Assembly: GCA_964019695.1 (NCBI GenBank)
Contig: CAXHUL010000214.1
Coordinates: 434,001 to 498,000 of the forward strand
Origin: Loripinus fragilis
Lineage: Eukaryota; Mollusca; Bivalvia; Lucinida; Lucinidae
Length of the DNA: 64,000 nt
Direction: 5' to 3'
Shown: positions 51,231 through 63,238 of the stretch, in pieces
How positions within the stretch are numbered: the stretch's first letter is position 1
How the letters are laid out: each line of letters opens with the position of its first letter
Translations under genes and position numbers: made by a program
The notes under the pieces: generated by a model
The model's input: the letters and a program-made list of their open reading frames with translations, nothing else
Told to the model about the DNA's origin: nothing
Database searches by the model: none

Positions 51231-54200
51231 AATCAGAGCCTTAGAAAGCGCGTACAACCGCTATCCCCATTTGCCTTGGGCCCTATGGGAAAACAGGAAA
51301 TATCATAATTGCGGTCCGGGGCGCGCGCGCACAATGATAATTTTCACACCCGAGTAAGCTCTTTTATAGGTCAACATTTTGGAAAAAAAATTGGCTTGCT
51401 GCCCACAGCAGGAGCTGAGAACCATGCATTCGGAGGTTTTCACACCCCACCCACTAATGCCCTCAAAGTTTGAGAAAACGCGACCTTCGCGAAAAGCCCC
51501 GGAACCTATTGCAAAGTGATGAGCAGTGCCCAGGAGCACCTCTCAGTCATTTGCGCAAAATTCCTTCGGCTACAAGTGGCTCAAATAAGGGCGTGAAAAT
51601 TGTGCCGAAAGCCCTTTCAGGGGCTATTGCTCGGCACTCGGGGGACGGAAAATTTTACGCAATGCCTAGCAATGAAGCACTGGTCGGGGGCTAACTTCTG
51701 GCACCAGTTTCGAGCCCGTCCGTGAAAGTGACCCGCGCAAGTTTTAGGCCGGTTCGGCTACTCTGGCCTAATGGGGCCTAATGGGAAGATCTTCTAATGC
51801 TCATAACTTTTTAATTTTCCGATGGAACGCTTTGAAATTTTCACCATTTGTAGACGGCCTCCCGTACTACAAACTGATGCCCGTGTGGGCATGATGAAAA
51901 TAGTAGTTCGCGAGACGGAAGCGCGTAAAGCTTCGGGGCGGCAGACTTCCACACCCCGATAACTCGGTATCGAAACATTGTTGCGGGCGGGTGCGCATGG
52001 CAATACCTGCGCCTCTGTTGGCCCTATCCGCGTGCAAAATCTAAAAGCGATCAGAGCCTTAGAAAGCGCGTACAACCGCTATCCCCATTTGCCTTGGGCC
52101 CTATGGGAAAACAGGAAATATCATAATTGCGGTCCGGGGCGCGCGCGCACAATGATAATTTTCACACCCGAGTAAGCTCTTTTATAGGTCAACATTTTGG
52201 AAAAAAAATTGGCTTGCTGCCCACAGCAGGAGCTGAGAACCATGCATTCGGAGGTTTTCACACCCCACCCACTAATGCCCTCAAAGTTTGAGAAAACGCG
52301 ACCTTCGCGAAAAGCCCCGGAACCTATTGCAAAGTGATGAGCAGTGCCCAGGAGCACCTCTCAGTCATTTGCGCAAAATTCCTTCGGCTACAAGTGGCTC
52401 AAATAAGGGCGTGAAAATTGTGCCGAAAGCCCTTTCAGGGGCTATTGCTCGGCACTCGGGGGACGGAAAATTTTACGCAATGCCTCACAATGAAGCACTG
52501 GTCGGGGGCTAACTTCTGGCACCAGTTTCGAGCCCGTCCGTGAAAGTGACCCGCGCAAGTTTTAGGCCGGTTCGGCTACTCTGGCCTAATGGGGCCTAAT
52601 GGGAAGATCTTCTAATGCTCATAACTTTTTAATTTTCCGATGGAACGCTTTGAAATTTTCACCATTTGTAGACGGCCTCCCGTACTACAAACTGATGCCC
52701 GTGTGGGCATGATGAAAATAGTAGTTCGCGAGACGGAAGCGCGTAAAGCTTCGGGGCGGCAGACTTCCACACCCCGATAACTCGGTATCGAAACATTGTT
52801 GCGGGCGGGTGCGCATGGCAATACCTGCGCCTCTGTTGGCCCTATCCGCGTGCAAAATCTAAAAGCGATCAGAGCCTTAGAAAGCGCGTACAACCGCTAT
52901 CCCCATTTGCCTTGGGCCCTATGGGAAAACAGGAAATATCATAATTGCGGTCCGGGGCGCGCGCGCACAATGATAATTTTCACACCCGAGTAAGCTCTTT
53001 TATAGGTCAACATTTTGGAAAAAAATTGGCTTGCTGCCCACAGCAGGAGCTGAGAACCATGCATTCGGAGGTTTTCACACCCCACCCACTAATGCCCTCA
53101 AAGTTTGAGAAAACGCGACCTTCGCGAAAAGCCCCGGAACCTATTGCAAAGTGATGAGCAGTGCCCAGGAGCACCTCTCAGTCATTTGCGCAAAATTCCT
53201 TCGGCTACAAGTGGCTCAAATAAGGGCGTGAAAATTGTGCCGAAAGCCCTTTCAGGGGCTATTGCTTGGCACTCGGGGGACGGAAAATTTTACGCAATGC
53301 CTCACAATGAAGCACTGGTCGGGGGCTAACTTCTGGCACCAGTTTCGAGCCCGTCCGTGAAAGTGACCCGCGCAAGTTTTAGGCCGGTTCGGCTACTCTG
53401 GCCTAATGGGGCCTAATGGGAAGATCTTCTAATGCTCATAACTTTTTAATTTTCCGATGGAACGCTTTGAAATTTTCACCATTTGTAGACGGCCTCCCGT
53501 ACTACAAACTGATGCCCGTGTGGGCATGATAAAAATAGTAGTTCGCGAGACGGAAGCGCGTAAAGCTTCGGGGCGGCAGACTTCCACACCCCGATAACTC
53601 GGTATCGAAACATTGTTGCGGGCGGGTGCGCATGGCAATACCTGCGCCTCTGTTGGCCCTATCCGCGTGCAAAATCTAAAAGCGATCAGTGCCTTAGAAA
53701 GCGCGTACAACCGCTATCCCCATTTGCCTTGGGCCCTATGGGAAAACAGGAAATATCATAATTGCGGTCCGGGGCGCGCGCGCACAATGATAATTTTCAC
53801 ACCCGAGTAAGCTCTTTTATAGGTCAACATTTTGGAAAAAAAATTGGCTTGCTGCCCACAGCAGGAGCTGAGAACCATGCATTCGGAGGTTTTCGCACCC
53901 CACCCACTAATGCCCTCAAAGTTTGAGAAAACGCGACCTTCGCGAAAAGCCCCGGAACCTATTGCAAAGTGATGAGCAGTGCCCAGGAGCACCTCTCAGT
54001 CATTTGCGCAAAATTCCTTCGGCTACAAGTGGCTCAAATAAGGGCGTGAAAATTGTGCCGAAAGCCCTTTCAGGGGCTATTGCTCGGCACTCGGGGGACG
54101 GAAAATTTTACGCAATGCCTCACAATGAAGCACTGGTCGGGGGCTAACTTCTGGCACCAGTTTCGAGCCCGTCCGTGAAAGTGACCCGCGCAAGTTTTAG

Positions 54201-57200
54201 GCCGGTTCGGCTACTCTGGCCTAATGGGGCCTAATGGGAAGATCTTCTAATGCTCATAACTTTTTAATTTTCCGATGGAACGCTTTGAAATTTTCACCAT
54301 TTGTAGACGGCCTCCCGTACTACAAACTGATGCCCGTGTGGGCATGATGAAAATAGTAGTTCGCGAGACGGAAGCGCGTAAAGCTTCGGGGCGGCAGACT
54401 TCCACATCCCGATAACTCGGTATCGAAACATTGTTGCAGGCGGGTGCGCATGGCAATACCTGCGCCTCTGTTGGCCCTATCCGCGTGCAAAATCTAAAAG
54501 CGATCAGAGCCTTAGAAAGCGCGTACAACCGCTATCCCCATTTGCCTTGGGCCCTATGGGAAAACAGGAAATATCATAATTGCGGTCCGGGGCGCGCGCG
54601 CACAATGATAATTTTCACACCCGAGTAAGCTCTTTTATAGGTCAACATTTTGGAAAAAAAATTGGCTTGCTGCCCACAGCAGGAGCTGAGAACCATGCAT
54701 TCGGAGGTTTTCACACGCCACCCACTAATGCCCTCAAAGTTTGAGAAAACGCGACCTTCGCGAAAAGCCCCGGAACCTATTGCAAAGTGATGAGCAGTGC
54801 CCAGGAGCACCTCTCAGTCATTTGCGCAAAATTCCTTCGGCTACAAGTGGCTCAAATAAGGGCGTGAAAATTGTGCCGAAAGCCCTTTCAGGGGCTATTG
54901 CTCGGCACTCGGGGGACGGAAAGTTTTACGCAATGCCTCACAATGAAGCACTGGTCGGGGGCTAACTTCTGGCACCAGTTTCGAGCCCGTCCGTGAAAGT
55001 GACCCGCGCAAATTTTAGGCCGGTTCGGCTACTCTGGCCTAATGGGGCCTAATGGGAAGATCTTCTAATGCTCATAACTTTTTAATTTTCCGATGGAACG
55101 CTTTGAAATTTTCACCATTTGTAGACGGCCTCCCGTACTACAAACTGATGCCCGTGTGGGCATGATGAAAATAGTAGTTCGCGAGACGGAAGCGCGTAAA
55201 GCTTCGGGGCGGCAGACTTCCACACCCCGATAACTCGGTATCGAAACATTGTTGCGGGCGGGTGCGCATGGCAATACCTGCGCCTCTGTTGGCCCTATCC
55301 GCGTGCAAAATCTAAAAGCGATCAGAGCCTTAGAAAGCGCGTACAACCGCTATCCCAATTTGCCTTGGGCCCTATGGGAAAACAGGAAATATCATAATTG
55401 CGGTCCGGGGCGCGCGCGCACAATGATAATTTTCACACCCGAGTAAGCTCTTTTATAGGTCAACATTTTGGAAAAAAAATTGGCTTGCTGCCCACAGCAG
55501 GAGCTGAGAACCATGCATTCGGAGGTTTTCACACCCCACCCACTAATGCCCTCAAAGTTTGAGAAAACGCGACCTTCGCGAAAAGCCCCGGAACCTATTG
55601 CAAAGTGATGAGCAGTGCCCAGGAGCACCTCTCAGTCATTTGCGCAAAATTCCTTCGGCTACAAGTGGCTCAAATAAGGGCGTGAAAATTGTGCCGAAAG
55701 CCCTTTCAGGGGCTATTGCTCGGCACTCGGGGGACGGAAAATTTTACGCAATGCCTCACAATGAAGCACTGGTCGGGGGCTAACTTCTGGCACCAGTTTC
55801 GAGCCCGTCCGTGAAAGTGACCCGCGCAAGTTTTAGGCCGGTTCGGCTACTCTGGCCTAATGGGGCCTAATGGGAAGATCTTCTAATGCTCATAACTTTT
55901 TAATTTTCCGATGGAACGCTTTGAAATTTTCACCATTTGTAGACGGCCTCCCGTACTACAAACTGATGCCCGTGTGGGCATGATGAAAATAGTAGTTCGC
56001 GAGACGGAAGCGCGTAAAGCTTCGGGGCGGCAGACTTCCACACCCCGATAACTCGGTATCGAAACATTGTTGCGGGCGGGTGCGCATGGCAATACCTGCG
56101 CCTCTGTTGGCCCTATCCGCGTGCAAAATCTAAAAGCGATCAGAGCCTTAGAAAGCGCGTACAACCGCTATCCCCATTTGCCTTGGGCCCTATGGGAAAA
56201 CAGGAAATATCATAATTGCGGTCCGGGGCGCGCGCGCACAATGATAATTTTCACACCCGAGTAAGCTCTTTTATAGGTCAACATTTTGGAAAAAAAATTG
56301 GCTTGCTGCCCACAGCAGGAGCTGAGAACCATGCATTCGGAGGTTTTCACACCCCACCCACTAATGCCCTCAAAGTTTGAGAAAACGCGACCTTCGCGAA
56401 AAGCCCCGGAACCTATTGCAAAGTGATGAGGAGTGCCCAGGAGCACCTCTCAGTCATTTGCGCAAAATTCCTTCGGCTACAAGTGGCTCAAATAAGGGCG
56501 TGAAAATTGTGCCGAAAGCCCTTTCAGGGGCTATTGCTCGGCACTCGGGGGACGGAAAATTTTACGCAATGCCTCACAATGAAGCACTGGTCGGGGGCTA
56601 ACTTCTGGCACCAGTTTCAAGCCCGTCCGTGAAAGTGACCCGCGCAAGTTTTAGGCCGGTTCGGCTACTCTGGCCTAATGGGGCCTAATGGGAAGATCTT
56701 CTAATGCTCATAACTTTTTAATTTTCCGATGGAACGCTTTGAAATTTTCACCATTTGTAGACGGCCTCCCGTACTACAAACTGATGCCCGTGTGGGCATG
56801 ATGAAAATAGTAGTTCGCGAGACGGAAGCGCGTAAAGCTTCGGGGCGGCAGACTTCCACACCCCGATAACTCGGTATCGAAACATTGTTGCGGGCGGGTG
56901 CGCATGGCAATACCTGCGCCTCTGTTGGCCCTATCCGCGTGCAAAATCTAAAAGCGATCAGAGCCTTAGAAAGCGCGTACAACCGCTATCCCCATTTGCC
57001 TTGGGCCCTATGGGAAAACAGGAAATATCATAATTGCGGTCCGGGGCGCGCGCGCACAATGATAATTTTCACACCCGAGTAAGCTCTTTTATAGGTCAAC
57101 ATTTTGGAAAAAAAATTGGCTTGCTGCCCACAGCAGGAGCTGAGAACCATGCATTCGGAGGTTTTCACACCCCACCCACTAATGCCCTCAAAGTTTGAGA

Positions 57201-57773
57201 AAACGCGACCTTCGCGAAAAGCCCCGGAACCTATTGCAAAGTGATGAGCAGTGCCCAGGAGCACCTCTCAGTCATTTGCGCAAAATTCCTTCGGCTACAA
57301 GTGGCTCAAATAAGGGCGTGAAAATTGTGCCGAAAGCCCTTTCAGGGGCTATTGCTCGGCACTCGGGGGACGGAAAATTTTACGCAATGCCTCACAATGA
57401 AGCACTGGTCGGGGGCTAACTTCTGGCACCAGTTTCGAGCCCGTCCGTGAAAGTGACCCGCGCAAGTTTTAGGCCGGTTCGGCTACTCTGGCCTAATGGG
57501 GCCTAATGGGAAGATCTTCTAATGCTCATAACTTTTTAATTTTCCGATGGAACGCTTTGAAATTTTCACCATTTGTAGACGGCCTCCCGTACTACAAACT
57601 GATGCCCGTGTGGGCATGATGAAAATAGTAGTTCGCGAGACGGAAGCGCGTAAAGCTTCGGGGCGGCAGACTTCCACACCCCGATAACTCGGTATCGAAA
57701 CATTGTTGCGGGCGGGTGCGCATGGCAATACCTGCGCCTCTGTTGGCCCTATCCGCGTGCAAAATCTAAAAGC
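51231..57773. repeat. Eight-monomer block (6,543 bp), copy 2
   Basis: This is the tandem copy of the preceding block, with the same variants at 51231, 51668-51669, 53019, 53531, 53690, 53895, 54407, 54438, 54717, 54923, 55357, 56431 and 56619. I found only two differences from copy 1: C to T at 53267 (a CpG) and G to A at 55012. Identity is therefore about 99.97%. The first diagnostic base is absent at 57774, so there is no third copy. Confidence 0.92.
52605..53421. repeat. 817-bp monomer with A7 tract (duplicate)
   Basis: This is the second copy of the A7 monomer, with seven A at 53019-53025. The C-to-T change at 53267 is private to this unit. That the same A7 appears at both predicted positions argues against random homopolymer sequencing error here. 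Confidence 0.85.
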
Positions 57774-59965
57774 GATCAGAGCCTTAGAAAGCGCGTACAA
57801 CCGCTATCCCCATTTGCCTTGGGCCCTATGGGAAAACAGGAAATATCATAATTGCGGTCCGGGGCGCGCGCGCACAATGATAATTTTCACACCCGAGTAA
57901 GCTCTTTTATAGGTCAACATTTTGGAAAAAAAATTGGCTTGCTGCCCACAGCAGGAGCTGAGAACCATGCATTCGGAGGTTTTCACACCCCACCCACTAA
58001 TGCCCTCAAAGTTTGAGAAAACGCGACCTTCGCGAAAAGCCCCGGAACCTATTGCAAAGTGATGAGCAGTGCCCAGGAGCACCTCTCAGTCATTTGCGCA
58101 ATATTCCTTCGGCTACAAGTGGCTCAAATAAGGGCGTGAAAATTGTGCCGAAAGCCCTTTCAGGGGCTATTGCTCGGCACTCGGGGGACGGAAAATTTTA
58201 CGCAATGCCTCACAATGAAGCACTGGTCGGGGGCTAACTTCTGGCACCAGTTTCGAGCCCGTCCGTGAAAGTGACCTGCGCAAGTTTTAGGCCGGTTCGG
58301 CTACTCTGGCCTAATGGGGCCTAATGGGAAGATCTTCTAATGCTCATAACTTTTTAATTTTCCGATGGAACGCTTTGAAATTTTCACCATTTGTAGACGG
58401 CCTCCCGTACTACAAACTGATGCCCGTGTGGGCATGATGAAAATAGTAGTTCGCGAGACGGAAGCGCGTAAAGCTTCGGGGCGGCAGACTTCCACACCCC
58501 GATAACTCGGTATCGAAACATTGTTGCGGGCGGGTGCGCATGGCAATACCTGCGCCTCTGTTGGCCCTATCCGCGTGCAAAATCTAAAAGCGATCAGAGC
58601 CTTAGAAAGCGCGTACAACCGCTATCCCCATTTGCCTTGGGCCCTATGGGAAAACAGGAAATATCATAATTGCGGTCCGGGGCGCGCGCGCACAATGATA
58701 ATTTTCACACCCGAGTAAGCTCTTTTATAGGTCAACATTTTGGAAAAAAAATTGGCTTGCTGCCCACAGCAGGAGCTGAGAACCATGCATTCGGAGGTTT
58801 TCACACCCCACCCACTAATGCCCTCAAAGTTTGAGAAAACGCGACCTTCGCGAAAAGCCCCGGAACCTATTGCAAAGTGATGAGGAGTGCCCAGGAGCAC
58901 CTCTCAGTCATTTGCGCAAAATTCCTTCGGCTACAAGTGGCTCAAATAAGGGCGTGAAAATTGTGCCGAAAGCCCTTTCAGGGGCTATTGCTCGGCACTC
59001 GGGGGACGGAAAATTTTACGCAATGCCTCACAATGAAGCACTGGTCGGGGGCTAACTTCTGGCACCAGTTTCGAGCCCGTCCGTGAAAGTGACCCGCGCA
59101 AGTTTTAGGCCGGTTCGGCTTCTCTGGCCTAATGGGGCCTAATGGGAAGATCTTCTAATGCTCATAACTTTTTAATTTTCCGATGGAACGCTTTGAAATT
59201 TTCACCATTTGTAGACGGCCTCCCGTACTACAAACTGATGCCCGTGTGGGCATGATGAAAATAGTAGTTCGCGAGACGGAAGCGCGTAAAGCTTCGGGGC
59301 GGCAGACTTCCACACCCCGATAACTCGGTATCGAAACATTGTTGCGGGCGGGTGCGCATGGCAATACCTGCGCCTCTGTTGGCCCTATCCGCGTGCAAAA
59401 TCTAAAAGCGATCAGAGCCTTAGAAAGCGCGTACAACCGCTATCCCCATTTGCCTTGGGCCCTATGGGAAAACAGGAAATATCATAATTGCGGTCCGGGG
59501 CGCGCGCGCACAATGATAATTTTCACACCCGAGTAAGCTCTTTTATAGGTCAACATTTTGGAAAAAAAATTGGCTTGCTGCCCACAGCAGGAGCTGAGAA
59601 CCATGCATTCGGAGGTTTTCACACCCCACCCACTAATGCCCTCAACGTTTGAGAAAACGCGACCTTCGCGAAAAGCCCCGGAACCTATTGCAAAGTGATG
59701 AGCAGTGCCCAGGAGCACCTCTCAGTCATTTGCGCAAAATTCCTTCGGCTACAAGTGGCTCAAATAAGGGCGTGAAAATTGTGCCGAAAGCCCTTTCAGG
59801 GGCTATTGCTCGGCACTCGGGGGACGGAAAATTTTACGCAATGCCTCACAATGAAGCACTGGTCGGGGGCTAACTTCTGGCACCAGTTTCGAGCCCGTCC
59901 GTGAAAGTGACCCGCGCAAGTTTTAGGCCGGTTCGGCTACTCTGGCCTAATGGGGCCTAATGGGA

Positions 59966-60784
59966 AGATCTTCTAATGCTCATAACTTTTTAATTTTCCG
60001 ATGGAACGCTTTGAAATTTTCACCATTTGTAGACGGCCTCCCGTACTACAAACTGATGCCCGTGTGGGCATGATGAAAATAGTAGTTCGCGAGACGGAAG
60101 CGCGTAAAGCTTCGGGGCGGCAGACTTCCACACCCCGATAACTCGGTATCGAAACATTGTTGCGGGCGGGTGCGCATGGCAATACCTGCGCCTCTGTTGG
60201 TCCCTATCCGCGTGCAAAATCTAAAAGCGATCAGAGCCTGAGAAAGCGCGTACAACCGCTATCCCCATTTGCCTTGGGCCCTATGGGAAAACAGGAAATA
60301 TCATAATTGCGGTCCGGGGCGCGCGCGCACAATGATAATTTTCACACCCGAGTAAGCTCTTTTATAGGTCAACATTTTGGAAAAAAAATTGGCTTGCTGC
60401 CCACAGCAGGAGCTGAGAACCATGCATTCGGAGGTTTTCACACCCCACCCACTAATGCCCTCAAAGTTTGAGAAAACGCGACCTTCGCGAAAAGCCCCGG
60501 AACCTATTGCAAAGTGATGAGCAGTGCCCAGGAGCACCTCTCAGTCATTTGCGCAAAATTCCTTCGGCTACAAGTGGCTCAAATAAGGGCGTGAAAATTG
60601 TGCCGAAAGCCCTTTCAGGGGCTATTGCTCGGCACTCGGGGGACGGAAAATTTTACGCAATGCCTCACAATGAAGCACTGGTCGGGGGCTAACTTCTGGC
60701 ACCAGTTTCGAGCCCGTCCGTGAAAGTGACCCGCGCAAGTTTTAGGCCGGTTCGGCTACTCTGGCCTAATGGGGCCTAATGGGA
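59966..60784. repeat. 819-bp monomer with inserted T
   Basis: An extra T at 60201 splits the ttggccctat string, and a T-to-G change follows at 60240. Neither is seen elsewhere in the window, so this is a young private change. Confidence 0.85.
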
Positions 60785-63238
60785 AGATCTTCTAATGCTC
60801 ATAACTTTTTAATTTTCCGATGGAACGCTTTGAAATTTTCACCATTTGTAGACGGCCTCCCGTACTACAAACTGATGCCCGTGTGGGCATGATGAAAATA
60901 GTAGTTCGCGAGACGGAAGCGCGTAAAGCTTCGGGGCGGCAGACTTCCACACCCCGATAACTCGGTATCGAAACATTGTTGCGGGCGGGTGCGCATGGCA
61001 ATACCTGCGCCTCTGTTGGCCCTATCCGCGTGCAAAATCTAAAAGCGATCAGAGCCTTAGAAAGCGCGTACAACCGCTATCCCCATTTGCCTTGGGCCCT
61101 ATGGGAAAACAGGAAATATCATAATTGCGGTCCGGGGCGCGCGCGCACAATGATAATTTTCACACCCGAGTAAGCTCTTTTATAGGTCAACATTTTGGAA
61201 AAAAAATTGGCTTGCTGCCCACAGCAGGAGCTGAGAACCATGCATTCGGAGGTTTTCACACCCCACCCACTAATGCCCTCAAAGTTTGAGAAAACGCGAC
61301 CTTCGCGAAAAGTCCCGGAACCTATTGCAAAGTGATGAGCAGTGCCCAGGAGCACCTCTCAGTCATTTGCGCAAAATTCCTTCGGCTACAAGTGGCTCAA
61401 ATAAGGGCGTGAAAATTGTGCCGAAAGCCCTTTCAGGGGCTATTGCTCGGCACTCGGGGGACGGAAAATTTTACGCAATGCCTCACAATGAAGCACTGGT
61501 CGGGGGCTAACTTCTGGCACCAGTTTCGAGCCCGTCCGTGAAAGTGACCCGCGCAAGTTTTAGGCCGGTTCGGCTACTCTGGCCTAATGGGGCCTAATGG
61601 GAAGATCTTCTAATGCTCATAACTTTTTAATTTTCCGATGGAACGCTTTGAAATTTTCACCATTTGTAGACGGCCTCCCGTACTACAAACTGATGCCCGT
61701 GTGGGCATGATGAAAATAGTAGTTCGCGAGACGGAAGCGCGTAAAGCTTCGGGGCGGCAGACTTCCACACCCCGATAACTCGGTATAGAAACATTGTTGC
61801 GGGCGGGTGCGCATGGCAATACCTGCGCCTCTGTTGGCCCTATCCGCGTGCAAAATCTAAAAGCGATCAGAGCCTTAGAAAGCGCGTACAACCGCTATCC
61901 CCATTTGCCTTGGGCCCTATGGGAAAACAGGAAATATCATAATTGCGGTCCGGGGCGCGCGCGCACAATGATAATTTTCACACCCGAGTAAGCTCTTTTA
62001 TAGGTCAACATTTTGGAAAAAAAATTGGCTTGCTGCCCACAGCAGGAGCTGAGAACCATGCATTCGGAGGTTTTCACACCCCACCCACTAATGCCCTCAA
62101 AGTTTGAGAAAACGCGACCTTCGCGAAAAGCCCCGGAACCTATTGCAAAGTGATGAGCAGTGCCCAGGAGCACCTCTCAGTCATTTGCGCAAAATTCCTT
62201 CGGCTACAAGTGGCTCAAATAAGGGCGTGAAAATTGTGCCGAAAGCCCTTTCAGGGGCTATTGCTCGGCACTCGGGGGACGGAAAATTTTACGCAATGCC
62301 TCACAATGAAGCACTGGTCGGGGGCTAACTTCTGGCACCAGTTTCAAGCCCGTCCGTGAAAGTGACCCGCGCAAGTTTTAGGCCGGTTCGGCTACTCTGG
62401 CCTAATGGGGCCTAATGGGAAGATCTTCTAATGCTCATAACTTTTTAATTTTCCGATGGAACGCTTTGAAATTTTCACCATTTGTAGACGGCCTCCCGTA
62501 CTACAAACTGATGCCCGTGTGGGCATGATGAAAATAGTAGTTCGCGAGACAGAAGCGCGTAAAGCTTCGGGGCGGCAGACTTCCACACCCCGATAACTCG
62601 GTATCGAAACATTGTTGCGGGCGGGTGCGCATGGCAATACCTGCGCCTCTGTTGGCCCTATCCGCGTGCAAAATCTAAAAGCGATCAGAGCCTTAGAAAG
62701 CGCGTACAACCGCTATCCCCATTTGCCTTGGGCCCTATGGGAAAACAGGAAATATCATAATTGCGGTCCGGGGCGCGCGCGCACAATGATAATTTTCACA
62801 CCCGAGTAAGCTCTTTTATAGGTCAACACTTTGGAAAAAAAATTGGCTTGCTGCCCACAGCAGGAGCTGAGAACCATGCATTCGGAGGTTTTCACACCCC
62901 ACCCACTAATGCCCTCAAAGTTTGAGAAAACGCGACCTTCGCGAAAAGCCCCGGAACCTATTGCAAAGTGATGAGCAGTGCCCAGGAGCACCTCTCAGTC
63001 ATTTGCGCAATATTCCTTCGGCTACAAGTGGCTCAAATAAGGGCGTGAAAATTGTGCCGAAAGCCCTTTCAGGGGCTATTGCTTGGCACTCGGGGGACGG
63101 AAAATTTTACGCAATGCCTCACAATGAAGCACTGGTCGGGGGCTAACTTCTGGCACCAGTTTCAAGCCCGTCCGTGAAAGTGACCCGCGCAAGTTTTAGG
63201 CCGGTTCGGCTACTCTGGCCTAATGGGGCCTAATGGGA

